Below are positions 53,492 through 62,109 of a stretch of 64,000 bases of DNA, one piece after another (within the stretch, counting starts at the first letter, position 1; each line of letters begins with the position of its first letter). The notes under the pieces were generated by a model. It did not search any database, was not told where the DNA came from, and worked only from the letters and a program-made list of their open reading frames with translations. The position numbers and the translations under genes were made by a program. The DNA lies in the NCBI GenBank assembly GCA_036010965.1, contig DASCMO010000027.1, positions 1-64,000 on the forward strand. The letters are read 5' to 3'. This DNA is from GCA-2686265 sp036010965. GTDB lineage: Bacteria > Planctomycetota > UBA1135 > GCA-002686595.

Positions 53492-56292
53492 GTGCGCCCT
53501 CCCTCTCCACCGTCTTCAGCGCCGTCTCCCAGAAGTCCCTGGCCGAAGACCGCCGCCATGATCGGGTCGCCGAGGTAGGGCGCGCCGGGCTCGAAAGACT
53601 CCCCTGCGGCGAGGGTCGCACGCACCTCGCGCACGATCTCGCGCGCCCGCTCGAGAGCCTCAGCGAGCGCACTCTCGTCCCAGCCTTGTACGGTGCGGAC
53701 CAGCACGCGCTCCGCGTTAGCCCCGACCTGAAAGAATCCCAGGTCGCACTCGCCCGTCCCGATCAGTTCGCGCGCCATGAACGCGTAGAGCGGCAACTGC
53801 AGGCTGCGCCACTCCCCGGAGCGTGAGCGGTGGGCCGTGGTCGGGTCGAGGGACCCCTCAGATGTCTTGTAGTCGAGCAGCGCCCAGCGGCCGTCGCGAT
53901 GACGATCGATGCGGTCGATGCGCCCCACAAGCTCGACCGCTTCGCCGTCCACATCGAGGGTCACGCCTTGCGGCGACCACTCCGTGCACTCGATGCGCCA
54001 GCCAGCGGCTGCCCGCTGCGCCTGGACCTCGGCGAACAGACCAAGGCGCCATGACAACTGGCGGCGCTGCAACTGCACCGCCGCCTGGGGGCGCGCCCCG
54101 AAGCGTTGATGACAAACGCGCTCGAGCTCGGCTTCACAGGAAGCGTGCACGGCCCGCGCATCGCTCGAGTCCGCCGCATCGCCCGCGCCGAAGCGCTGCA
54201 GGACCTCGTGCACCACGATCCCGAACTGGAGCGGGTCCATCTCGCGCGCGCGATCGTCGAGGGTCTGGAGGTGCGCCCGACCGAGGGCAAATGCGTAGGG
54301 CGAACTCAGGTAGCCACCGAAGGCGCTCGGGCTCCAGCGCGTGGGGGCGACCACTCCCGCGATAGGGTGCAAGCCGCGCGCGGGTCCTCCGAGAGCGACC
54401 TCCGGCCGCGGCTCCTGGATGGCGGACAGTCCGTGGCACAGGCGAGAAACCATCTCCTCCCCCGAACCGTAGAGAGCCAGGCGGCTGGGGAGCAGGGCCT
54501 CCCCGTCCGCGCTGCGCCGACCGCCGACGAACACGGCCTCCTCGCGCGAGTGGACGATGCACTCCAGCAAGTAGCGGTCGCGGGCCAGGCGCCGGGCGTC
54601 ATCGGGCAGGCCCAGCTCGCCCCGCAGCCCGTCGGGCAGCCAGCTGTCGCCGGTGACGGCGGCGGGCAGCTTGCCCTCGTTGAAACCCGTCAGCACCAGG
54701 GCCGGGGCTTCGTCGAGGGCCAGTTCCAGCCATCCGGCGAGCTCGATCGACGCTTCCTCGGCCCCTGGAATGCGGGCCGCGATGGGGTCGCCGCCGGCCT
54801 CCTCGAGGACCATCGCCAGGGCCTCCGCAGCCGGCAGGTCGGCGTCCGCCGCCCCGGGCACCCCCTGCGCCTCGTCAAGCGCGCGGGCGAGGGCCGCCAG
54901 GGCAGCGCCCAGGCGACGAGCGGCCTCCTCACCGGGATCGAGAGTGCGCTCCCCGTAGACCTCAATCAGGAGTGCGCGCACGGCCGGCGCCCAGGCCGCC
55001 AGGGGCCGCTCCGGGCCGGTGAGCGGGCCGAGCATGGCGTCGAGGTTGCGCGAAACTGACTCCAGTACCTCCGACACGCCCGCCGAGCCGCGCTCGGTGC
55101 AGCGCAGCCACTCCCCCGAGAGGGCGCCGGGGAGGTGTTCGCAGTGGTAGCGATCGAGCACCTCGGAGAGGGTCGTGGAATCCAGCGCTCCCTCCAGTCC
55201 GCGCGCCAGGCGCTGCTCCAGGTCGGGGTGGCGCAGCAGGCTGGCCAGGTCTTCGAAGCGACCACCGGCCAGAAAGGCGGCCGTCGCTTCCAGCAGGCGC
55301 GCTGGCGACGTGCGGCGCGAGGGTGTCCCGGCCACGTGGCGTGCGAAGATCCCCTGTTCGGCGAGACGACCCTCGAGGAAGGGAACGACTTCCTCGTCGG
55401 GGACACCGATCGTGATCGACTCGGGGGCGAAGCGCCCGCCCCAGCGAGCGATGGCGTCCAGGGCCAGGCGCGCCTGTCCGCCAGGGCCCTCGGCGACCTG
55501 CCAGCGCTCCGTGGGCAGGCTCCACCCCCGCTCCAGCCAGGCGTCGGTCTCCACGCAACCCAGCTCGTCAAAGGACGTCCGAAGCTCCTCCGGCGCGATC
55601 ACGAGCGCGGTCACGTCATCGCGGGTCTCGAGCAGCCTTCGATGCAGCCCTCCCATCTCGACGACGCCCAGCAACACGACGGCTGGGCCACCGGCGGCGC
55701 CTGCGCCGGCCTCGATCGCCGCCAGACGACCGAGGTGTGGGTCGCAGAGCCCCGCGGAGGCCAGGACCTGCTCATAGGACACCTGGGCCGCTGCCATGGC
55801 CTCCCAGCGGCCGCGCTCTCCCGGCATGCCCTCGGCCAGGGGGCCCGTCAGCACGTCCGCGAAGGCACAGCGCTCGGCCGCGAGCTGGCCGAAGACGGTG
55901 CGCACCTCGATGGCCAGTCGTCGCCACTCGCGGTGATCGTCCGGTCCAGGTGGGAAGGCCACCAGGCGTTCCAGGCGCGAGGTGGAGAGGGCACGCAGGG
56001 CGCGCTCCCAGGCCCGCGTGCGCGTCAGGCGCGAGGCAGCGGGGGCATCGAGTTGCAACAGGCGGTCCGGCAGGTGGCCGACGGTCACGGTCTGGGGCAG
56101 CTCGCGGTCGCCGAACGCCCCGCCCGTCACGGCGCGCGCCAGGCGCTCGTCGAGCAGGCGTCCGGCCTGGGCGCCGGGAAGTGCTACGAGCGTCCCCTCC
56201 CCCCCCGGATCGCCGCGAGCCAGGAGCCATTCGGCAGCCGCGTCGATGGCAGGACGATCCCAGCCCAGAAAGACACGTCGATCGGGGACCAT
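53488..56292 (-). CDS. addB: AddB-like PD-(D/E)XK nuclease subunit
   Basis: About 934 residues from the ATG at 56292. The N-terminal 680 residues resemble a degenerate helicase scaffold with ALVLTGFNEGKLPAAVTGDSWLPDGLRGELG, a block often seen in AddB-type proteins. The C-terminal nuclease shows WSPSAFGGYLSSPYAFALGRA, FGIVVHEVLQRFG, the catalytic pair LVGRIDRIDRHRDGRWALLDYKTS and LQLPLYAFMA. I do not see the four-Cys iron-sulfur signature of Firmicute AddB. ATGA overlap with addA. Confidence 0.84.
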   Translation of the reverse strand: MVPDRRVFLGWDRPAIDAAAEWLLARGDPGGEGTLVALPGAQAGRLLDERLARAVTGGAFGDRELPQTVTVGHLPDRLLQLDAPAASRLTRTRAWERALRALSTSRLERLVAFPPGPDDHREWRRLAIEVRTVFGQLAAERCAFADVLTGPLAEGMPGERGRWEAMAAAQVSYEQVLASAGLCDPHLGRLAAIEAGAGAAGGPAVVLLGVVEMGGLHRRLLETRDDVTALVIAPEELRTSFDELGCVETDAWLERGWSLPTERWQVAEGPGGQARLALDAIARWGGRFAPESITIGVPDEEVVPFLEGRLAEQGIFARHVAGTPSRRTSPARLLEATAAFLAGGRFEDLASLLRHPDLEQRLARGLEGALDSTTLSEVLDRYHCEHLPGALSGEWLRCTERGSAGVSEVLESVSRNLDAMLGPLTGPERPLAAWAPAVRALLIEVYGERTLDPGEEAARRLGAALAALARALDEAQGVPGAADADLPAAEALAMVLEEAGGDPIAARIPGAEEASIELAGWLELALDEAPALVLTGFNEGKLPAAVTGDSWLPDGLRGELGLPDDARRLARDRYLLECIVHSREEAVFVGGRRSADGEALLPSRLALYGSGEEMVSRLCHGLSAIQEPRPEVALGGPARGLHPIAGVVAPTRWSPSAFGGYLSSPYAFALGRAHLQTLDDRAREMDPLQFGIVVHEVLQRFGAGDAADSSDARAVHASCEAELERVCHQRFGARPQAAVQLQRRQLSWRLGLFAEVQAQRAAAGWRIECTEWSPQGVTLDVDGEAVELVGRIDRIDRHRDGRWALLDYKTSEGSLDPTTAHRSRSGEWRSLQLPLYAFMARELIGTGECDLGFFQVGANAERVLVRTVQGWDESALAEALERAREIVREVRATLAAGESFEPGAPYLGDPIMAAVFGQGLLGDGAEDGGEGGRT

Positions 56293-56434
56293 GACGGCGA
56301 GTCTAGCTGCCGGAGGATCCCTCACCACGCGCAAAGGCTCGACTCCTGGTCTGGCTGCGGGCCGACTGCTGCGCTCCCTGCGGCGGGCCGCCCAAACCGA
56401 AGCCACCCGAGGTGGGCGCCCTTATCGAATCTGC

Positions 56435-56440
56435 TAGACT
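56435..56440 (+). promoter_or_regulatory. Candidate -10 box (TAGACT)
   Basis: TAGACT lies 25 bp before the TTG at 56466, with AGAGG (56452-56456) between them. This arrangement supports the TTG start rather than a GTG at 56412 that would precede the promoter. No clear -35 element. Confidence 0.35.
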
Positions 56441-56465
56441 GCATGGGCAAAAGAGGTCCGTCCCA

Positions 56466-57098
56466 TTGAATTCAGCCTTCCTGCGCACCTGCATCGCCGC
56501 GACCTGCCTGGCCATCGGACTCGTTCTCTGGTGGAACAAGCTGCGCCTCCCGGAGGAAGCGGAAAGCGACGCCGGACACCTCGCGCCGGCGAGTGTCGAG
56601 GGAGCCGATGCGCCGACTAGCTCCTCGGACATTCTCCCCGCGCCGCGTGCGGCCGACCCCACGTCCGTTGCCGGCGCCCCACCAGCCACCGGTTCGCCCA
56701 AAGACAGCGAGCAGGCGCGGCCGCCCGTCAGCGCAGCTCCCCCACCGACGCCCGCCGGACCCGTCGAGTGGGACCTGCGCCACGGGCACCTCACCAAGGA
56801 CGAGCTGGGCGCGGTCCTAGCCCTGCTCGAGCAGCACATCGCGAACGAGCGCCGGCGCCTGTTCGATGAGCGCTTCGAGAGCGGGCGCTTTGAGATCCTC
56901 TTCCCCGGCGACCCGCCCCCGATCCCCGCCGTGCCCGGTCCCGATGGACGCCTGCCCCTGGAGGAGTCGCGCTCCCACACGGATCCGGCCACGATCGCCT
57001 CCCGGGCCCACGTGACGCGCCTGCCCCTGGCGGAGTACCCGGACTTCTACGCCCTGTTCGACGAGCGCGACTGGGTCGCGGCTCGCCTGGGGGATTGA
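56466..57098 (+). CDS. Hypothetical membrane-anchored protein
   Basis: About 210 residues from a TTG start with AGAGG upstream. An N-terminal helix (TCIAATCLAIGLVLWWNKL) anchors a periplasmic or surface part. A Pro/Ala/Ser-rich linker of about 70 residues is followed by a compact, charged domain (LTKDELGAVLALLEQHIANERRRLFDERFESGRFEILFP and DFYALFDERDWVAARLGD). No family recognised. A GTG at 56412 would add 18 residues and is the alternative. Codon use is like the neighbours. Confidence 0.7.
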   Translation: MNSAFLRTCIAATCLAIGLVLWWNKLRLPEEAESDAGHLAPASVEGADAPTSSSDILPAPRAADPTSVAGAPPATGSPKDSEQARPPVSAAPPPTPAGPVEWDLRHGHLTKDELGAVLALLEQHIANERRRLFDERFESGRFEILFPGDPPPIPAVPGPDGRLPLEESRSHTDPATIASRAHVTRLPLAEYPDFYALFDERDWVAARLGD

Positions 57099-57275
57099 GC
57101 CAGCCGGTCCCGTGCCCGCGTGCGTGGTGATCGGTCCGGGCCGCGTCCATTCCGCGCACTGCGGTCACTGCAAGGCCGGCGCCCACTGGCAACACGCTCC
57201 CGGCCACCATCAAGGCCCGCGCTGCGCACACCGCATGCAGCGCGGCGTCTGGATCCGCAGCTGATCAGCAGCGGC

Positions 57276-58034
57276 TCACTGCCCGCCTTCCGCGGCCATG
57301 ACCCTGGTCAGCCAGGGCACGACGGCCGCGCACAGTGCGTCGTGCTCTGCGCTGAAGCGGTGGTCGGCTCCCACCAGGGACACCTGCTGCGCGTGCCCCG
57401 CGCATGCCTCGGCAGCCGCCCGGGAGTCCTCTTCCCCCACCCACTCGTCCGCCGTGCCGTGCACGAGCAGCCAGGGGACCGTGACTCGCGCGGCCTGGGG
57501 CAGGAGGTCACCGATCGCGTGGGCGTCGTCGAGCAAGGCCTGGCTGAGCGGGCAAGCCCGCCTTCCGAGCAGGAAGTCGCGTCCGGGGACGAGGGTCGCG
57601 AAGTGCTGCTGGAAGAAAGCGCGCACGCGCACCATGCCCGCCAGGGAGACCAGGGCGCGCACGCGCGGGTCCCCGTCAGCGCACAACAAACCTGCCGCGG
57701 CGCCCATGCTGTGGCCGACATAGGCCACCCGCCAGCCTTCGAGCGCGTCGAGGACACAGCGCAGGTCCGAGACTTCAGCGGACAGGGTGCAGTCGCCAAA
57801 CGCCCCCTCGGAGGCGCCGTTGCCCGCGAAGGAGAAGCGTAAGGAGGCCAGCCCGGCAGCGGCCAGGGCGTCGGAGAGGGCCGTCAGGTAGGGCCGGTCG
57901 TGGGCCGAGGTCAGGCCATGGCCGAGCACAACGAGAGTGCGCCCCCCCTCGCAGCCTGCGCTGAAGACGAAGTCGAGTCGCTCGCCGCGGCCGCCGGTCA
58001 GGCTGGTCGGCGGCGCGGGGCTGGTGCGCTCCAT
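57276..58034 (-). CDS. Alpha/beta hydrolase
   Basis: 252 residues, small alpha/beta-hydrolase fold. LVVLGHGLTSAHDRPYL supplies the oxyanion region, the nucleophile Ser lies in AYVGHSMGAAAGLL, Asp in VHGTADEWVGEEDS and His in VGADHRFSAEHD. Resembles dienelactone hydrolase- or DUF3887-like lipase proteins of the 'hydrolase of the alpha/beta superfamily' type; substrate unknown. It begins 5 bp after the Tm-1-like gene and may be in one operon with it. Confidence 0.88.
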   Translation of the reverse strand: MERTSPAPPTSLTGGRGERLDFVFSAGCEGGRTLVVLGHGLTSAHDRPYLTALSDALAAAGLASLRFSFAGNGASEGAFGDCTLSAEVSDLRCVLDALEGWRVAYVGHSMGAAAGLLCADGDPRVRALVSLAGMVRVRAFFQQHFATLVPGRDFLLGRRACPLSQALLDDAHAIGDLLPQAARVTVPWLLVHGTADEWVGEEDSRAAAEACAGHAQQVSLVGADHRFSAEHDALCAAVVPWLTRVMAAEGGQ

Positions 58035-58039
58035 CCGGA

Positions 58040-59278
58040 TCAGGCGTCGGGCTCGGCCTCGATCAGATCGATGAGGCGGTCGACGCACTCGCGCACGAAG
58101 GCCGGGTCCTCGGCATGGGTGGCGCGCTCGACGATGTCCAGGCTCGCGGGAACGGCGGCCTTGAGGGCCTGGAAGAAGGCCGCGTCGCTTTCGGTGTCGC
58201 GCAGGTCTCCGCCGGGTCGGGCGTAGCTCCCGGTGCCGTCGGTGGGCAGCATCAGGACCGCGCGCCCTGTGGTGTGCTGGAGTCGCCGGCCGATGTCCTG
58301 CGCCACGCGTTCGAGCTCTGCCGCCCGCAGGCGCGGGACGAAGACCACAGGACTGTGGAAGACGTGCTCGTGGTCCTTCCACTCGTCGGGGACTACGTTG
58401 GGCTCGACGAGGATACCGAGGTGTTCCGCGCCGCCGGGGACGAGCACCTGGGGCAGGCCGAGCTGTCCGGCGACGGTCAGGCGCTCGGGCCCACCAGCGC
58501 GCAACACGCCGAAGACGTCGTCGGCGATCTCGCCCATGGCGTAGTCGAAGACGGCGCCGATCAGGCCCTCCTTCATCATCTGCTCCATCGCGCGTCCGCC
58601 GGAACCGATGGCGTGGAAGACGATCACCTCGTAGCCGCGCTCGGCGATGTAAGCGACGGCCTCCAGGGCGCCCGTGGTCAGGACCCCGAGGTTGGACATC
58701 CCGATCAAGGGGCGGTCACCCGTGCTCGGCTCGATGGTCAGTTCAACCAAGGCCATGCCGTGCGCCGCGCCGGCGGCGTTGGCCAGGATCTTGCGCGTGA
58801 AGAGGTTCAGGCCCAGGATGTCCCCGACGGAGAACATCATGGTCACGTCCTTGATGTCGACGTAGGACGAGGTGTCGCCGGATGCGGCCGTCGAGACCAT
58901 GACCTTGGGCAGGCCGTAGGGCATGGCGCGCATGATCTCTGTCGAGGAGCCCGTGCCCTGGAATCCGCCCAGGCCCAGGATGCCGTGCAGCTCGCCGGCC
59001 TCGAGGCGCTCGCGCAGGAGGCGCGTGGCGCCGGCGATCATGACCGGGGCGGCGGCCTCTCGGGTCGGCTCGCGCAGCAGTTCGGCCAGGGGCGTGCCGC
59101 CTGCTTCCGCCACTTGTTCGCGCGAGAGGTCGGCAGCGCCGACCGCCTCGCCCACGACGCCCATGTCCACCACCAGCGCCCGGCTGCCGAGGGCTTCAAG
59201 CTGCTCGCGCAGGAAGACCGCTTCCTCGCCCTTGGTGTCGAGCGTCGCCAGGACAGCGATCGTTTTCGCGCCGGCCAC
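58040..59278 (-). CDS. Tm-1-like ATP-binding domain protein (UPF0261)
   Basis: 412 residues from a GTG. The sequence has TIAVLATLDTKGEEAVFLREQLEALG, GILGLGGFQGTGSSTEIMRAMP, PKVMVSTAASGDTSSYVDIKDVTMMFSVGDILGLNL and GYEVIVFHAIGSGGRAMEQMMKEG, the signature blocks of the UPF0261/Tm-1 N-terminal family, named after the tomato Tm-1 virus-resistance protein. Bacterial members are of unknown role. A TIM-barrel gene starts 3 bp upstream on the same strand; in plants and some bacteria both are one protein. Confidence 0.92.
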   Translation of the reverse strand: MAGAKTIAVLATLDTKGEEAVFLREQLEALGSRALVVDMGVVGEAVGAADLSREQVAEAGGTPLAELLREPTREAAAPVMIAGATRLLRERLEAGELHGILGLGGFQGTGSSTEIMRAMPYGLPKVMVSTAASGDTSSYVDIKDVTMMFSVGDILGLNLFTRKILANAAGAAHGMALVELTIEPSTGDRPLIGMSNLGVLTTGALEAVAYIAERGYEVIVFHAIGSGGRAMEQMMKEGLIGAVFDYAMGEIADDVFGVLRAGGPERLTVAGQLGLPQVLVPGGAEHLGILVEPNVVPDEWKDHEHVFHSPVVFVPRLRAAELERVAQDIGRRLQHTTGRAVLMLPTDGTGSYARPGGDLRDTESDAAFFQALKAAVPASLDIVERATHAEDPAFVRECVDRLIDLIEAEPDA

Positions 59279-59281
59279 AGC

Positions 59282-60151
59282 TCAGGCCTCTTCGCGCGCG
59301 GAGAATCCGAGGGCCGCGAAACGCGCAGCGGTCTCGGAGACGGCCTGTTCGATCGGCAGGCGCTCGGTGGACGAGCCGGTCCAGAAACCGTCGCAGGTGG
59401 TGTGGTCCAGGATGAACTGGGCGTCATCGGGGGTCTCCATGGCCGCGCCATGGGCCACGAGCAGGACCTCCGAGGACAGCTCGCGCAGCTTCTCGTTGGC
59501 CGCTTCGGTGCGCTGGGCGGTCTGTTCGATGGTCTCCCCCGAGTCGTAGCCCACGCGCCCGCCCTTGGTGGTTCCGGCGTGAAAGCAGAAGACGTCGGGT
59601 TGGGCCTCGTCCACCAGGCGCACGCTGTCTTCCTCGTCGAACGCCAGGCCGATGGTGACCATGCCCATCTCCTTGGCGACGCGCAGGAACTCGATCTCGT
59701 GCTCGAAGGTCACGCCGCTCTGGTTCAGGACGCGGTAGATCTGGCTGTCCTTGTCGACGTAGCTGATCGACGGCCCGATGTTGGAGACCGACAGGACGCC
59801 CATCGATCGGCACTCCTCGATCACGCGCACCATGTCCTTGAGGGGATCATTGGCGTTCAGGCAGGCGCAGACGAAGGCCGTGCCGGCGAGGGCCGGCATG
59901 ATGTCCTCGGCGGTGTAGTCGAGCGTCTGGCGGTTGGAGTCGAGGATCGGCCAGAGCATGGCCATGGTGCCCATGCCGTTGGCGCGCAGGCGCGCGCCGG
60001 AGAAGGTGTTGACGCAGTCCACGCCGGCGTTTTCGAGCAGACGCGCCACCAGGCCGCTGCCTGCGCTGGCGATCCAGATCGGCTTCGATGCGGCGCGCTT
60101 GGCCGCCAGCTTGGCGAGGATCTCGGCGCGGGAGGTTCGGGGGACGATCAC
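59282..60151 (-). CDS. TIM-barrel protein of the phosphoenolpyruvate hydrolase/IgiC-like family
   Basis: 289 residues from a GTG at 60151 preceded by GGAG. Blocks VPRTSRAEILAKLAAKRAASKPIWIASAGSGLVARLLENAGVDC, VSNIGPSISYVDKDS, VTIGLAFDEEDSVRLVDEAQPDVFCFHAGTTKGGRVG and FWTGSSTERLPIEQA mark the TIM-barrel family found as the C-terminal half of plant Tm-1 proteins. It precedes the UPF0261 gene by 3 bp. Together they are the two-gene form of a Tm-1-like protein. Enzymatic activity has not been assigned here. Confidence 0.88.
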   Translation of the reverse strand: MIVPRTSRAEILAKLAAKRAASKPIWIASAGSGLVARLLENAGVDCVNTFSGARLRANGMGTMAMLWPILDSNRQTLDYTAEDIMPALAGTAFVCACLNANDPLKDMVRVIEECRSMGVLSVSNIGPSISYVDKDSQIYRVLNQSGVTFEHEIEFLRVAKEMGMVTIGLAFDEEDSVRLVDEAQPDVFCFHAGTTKGGRVGYDSGETIEQTAQRTEAANEKLRELSSEVLLVAHGAAMETPDDAQFILDHTTCDGFWTGSSTERLPIEQAVSETAARFAALGFSAREEA

Positions 60152-60346
60152 GGGATGGGGGCTCCGTCGCAGGAGGGTACGAGGAATGAGAGCGGAGCCA
60201 TGGCGGCCCCGCGGCGCCACAGCATAGCGCCTAGAAGGGCAGCCTGACTGGCGCGCACGGGCCCGTCGGCGTTTGATTCGCATTTCAGGTCACGCCGCCC
60301 ATAGATGGACGCCCTCGGGAGTCACGCCCCGGCACGGAGTTCGGGA

Positions 60347-60913
60347 TCAGGCGCCGCGACTGGCCTGCCAGCGGGCGCGGGTGATACGGAAGAAGTGGTG
60401 CGCGAGGCCGGCGAATTCGGACTCGCGCACGAAGCTCATCCCACACTTCTCCATCACGCGCCGCGAGGCGCCGTTGCTCGGCAAGGTCCAGGACGAGATG
60501 GCTTCGAAGTCGAGCGCCTCAAAACCCACGCGCAGGGAGCACGCGGCGATCTCGGTCGCGTGGCCCACCCCCCACGCGTCGGCCGCGATGTGGTAGATCA
60601 ATCCCGGTACGCGCGCCGGCTCTTCTGGCAGGTCGAAGAACCGCATCCCGCCGACGCCCACGAAGCGCTCGTCATCGGCGCTGAAAAAGAGCCAGGTGCC
60701 GAACCCGTGCTCCGTCCAGTGGTCCACCCCGCGACGCACGGCGGCCTCCAGGGCCTGGCCCTCGAGCAGCGCTCCCCCAAGGGTGGCCATGACCCGTGGG
60801 TCGCCGTAGAGCGCAGACGACAAGAGCTCGCGGTGAGCGGGCTCAATTCGCACTCCGCGCAGGCGAGCTGTCTCGATCACACCGGGAACTCCCCCTCTAG
60901 CAGCGCTCCCCAT
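60347..60913 (-). CDS. GNAT-family N-acetyltransferase
   Basis: 188 residues. Acetyl-CoA-dependent transferase of the RimJ/RimL type: VIETARLRGVRIEPAHRELL opening, RFVGVGGMRFFDL, ADAWGVGHATEIAACSLRVGFEALDFEAISSWT and the closing LPSNGASRRVMEKCGMSFVRE. The Q/RxxGxG loop is degenerate (AWGVGHAT). Substrate unknown. Alternative GTG start at 60880 gives a more usual N-terminus. Confidence 0.88.
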   Translation of the reverse strand: MGSAARGGVPGVIETARLRGVRIEPAHRELLSSALYGDPRVMATLGGALLEGQALEAAVRRGVDHWTEHGFGTWLFFSADDERFVGVGGMRFFDLPEEPARVPGLIYHIAADAWGVGHATEIAACSLRVGFEALDFEAISSWTLPSNGASRRVMEKCGMSFVRESEFAGLAHHFFRITRARWQASRGA

Positions 60914-60958
60914 GATGGCAGTCTCGCGCTGTACCCCGGTCCCGTCCAGCCCGCCTCG

Positions 60959-62092
60959 TCAGGCTTCGGTCAGCGGCAGGTAGGGCCGCATACCATTGGC
61001 CAGGTTCTCCACTTCCGGCGGTTTCAGCATCAAGCCGTGCAGGCCGCCCACGCGCACCACGTCCACGCCCTCACTCAAGCGCTTCCACTGCCAGGCGGCG
61101 TCGGCGCGCGTGAGGGTCGGAGCCGCCGAGAGGAACAGGCACAGTCGGCCAGGGTAGGGCCCAGGATGGTACCCGGAGAGCAAGGCCAGGTTGGACTGCA
61201 CCGCATCGACATGCGGAGCCCAGAAGTGCTCGCGAGCCCACTCCGAGGAGGTTCCGGTGGGCAGGCCCACCAGCGAGCGCAACTTGCTCCCCAGGCGCGA
61301 ACGAACCTGGGAGAGGTAGTCGGGGAATAGGCCCGGCTGATTCACTGCACGCTGCAGCAAGAAGGCGGGAAAGCGCAGGGCGTTTCCGGCCAGCATCACC
61401 CCGCGGGTGGCGTTCTCAAGCACAGTCGTTCGCGACGGATTGGGAGGCACTGCGTCGATCATGCCCAGGAACTCGACTTCCTCACCGGCGGCCTTCAACT
61501 GGCGCGCCATCTCGAATGCCACGATGGCGCCGAAACAGTACCCGCCCAGGCGATAGGGACCGCGGCGCTGGATCGTCTGCACGCCGTCCACGTAGTTGGC
61601 CGCCATTTCCTCGAGAGACCCAGGGCTCTCCCCCTGAGCCTTGAGAGCGAAGACCGGCTGGTCGTCGCCGAGGTGCTGAGTCAGCAACCTGTACTCCACC
61701 ACCAGGTTCGTCAGGCCGTGAGCCAGGAAGAGCGGTCGCTGACTGCCGTGAGGTTGAACGGGTTCGATCGGTGTGAGCCTGGTGGCCTCGGCCAGATAGG
61801 AATTCTGCATGGGAGCGGCCACGGGCAACTCACGCCCGTTCGTCGCGCCTGAGTCCGCGACAAATCGCGCCAGCTCGTCCGCCAGGGCGCTGATGGTTTC
61901 GTGCTCCCATAGCATCTCCACCGGCAACTCGACGCCGACGATCTCGGCCAGCTCACCGGTGACCCCGATGAGCGTCATCGAGTCCAGTCCGAGGGCCTTG
62001 AAATTGGCCTCGACATCCACATCCTCCACGGCTCTACCCAGCTCCTTGGCCAGGCGCGCCTGCATCCAATCTCTAAGTTCCTGCGCTTTCAT
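60959..62092 (-). CDS. Acyl carrier protein fused to a type I thioesterase
   Basis: 377 residues. Residues 1-80 are a carrier domain with the phosphopantetheine Ser in FKALGLDSMTL (S38). Residues 117-377 are an alpha/beta thioesterase as at the end of NRPS/PKS lines: PLFLAHGLT, then RLGGYCFGAIVAFEMARQL with a Cys at the nucleophile position (C186), and GGLHGLML near the C-terminus for His. Cys variants of this motif are known in related thioesterases. The second ATG (62092) fits the Shine-Dalgarno GGAG better than the first at 62098. It lies 17 bp after a fatty acyl-AMP ligase and is likely loaded by it. Confidence 0.86.
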   Translation of the reverse strand: MKAQELRDWMQARLAKELGRAVEDVDVEANFKALGLDSMTLIGVTGELAEIVGVELPVEMLWEHETISALADELARFVADSGATNGRELPVAAPMQNSYLAEATRLTPIEPVQPHGSQRPLFLAHGLTNLVVEYRLLTQHLGDDQPVFALKAQGESPGSLEEMAANYVDGVQTIQRRGPYRLGGYCFGAIVAFEMARQLKAAGEEVEFLGMIDAVPPNPSRTTVLENATRGVMLAGNALRFPAFLLQRAVNQPGLFPDYLSQVRSRLGSKLRSLVGLPTGTSSEWAREHFWAPHVDAVQSNLALLSGYHPGPYPGRLCLFLSAAPTLTRADAAWQWKRLSEGVDVVRVGGLHGLMLKPPEVENLANGMRPYLPLTEA

Positions 62093-62109
62093 GTTCATAC
62101 TCCGAAGAG

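Noticed and set aside
57099..57275. Small ORFs in the gap between two convergent genes
   Set aside because: Candidates are Arg-rich, lack ribosome sites and overlap on both strands; the gap is most likely non-coding.
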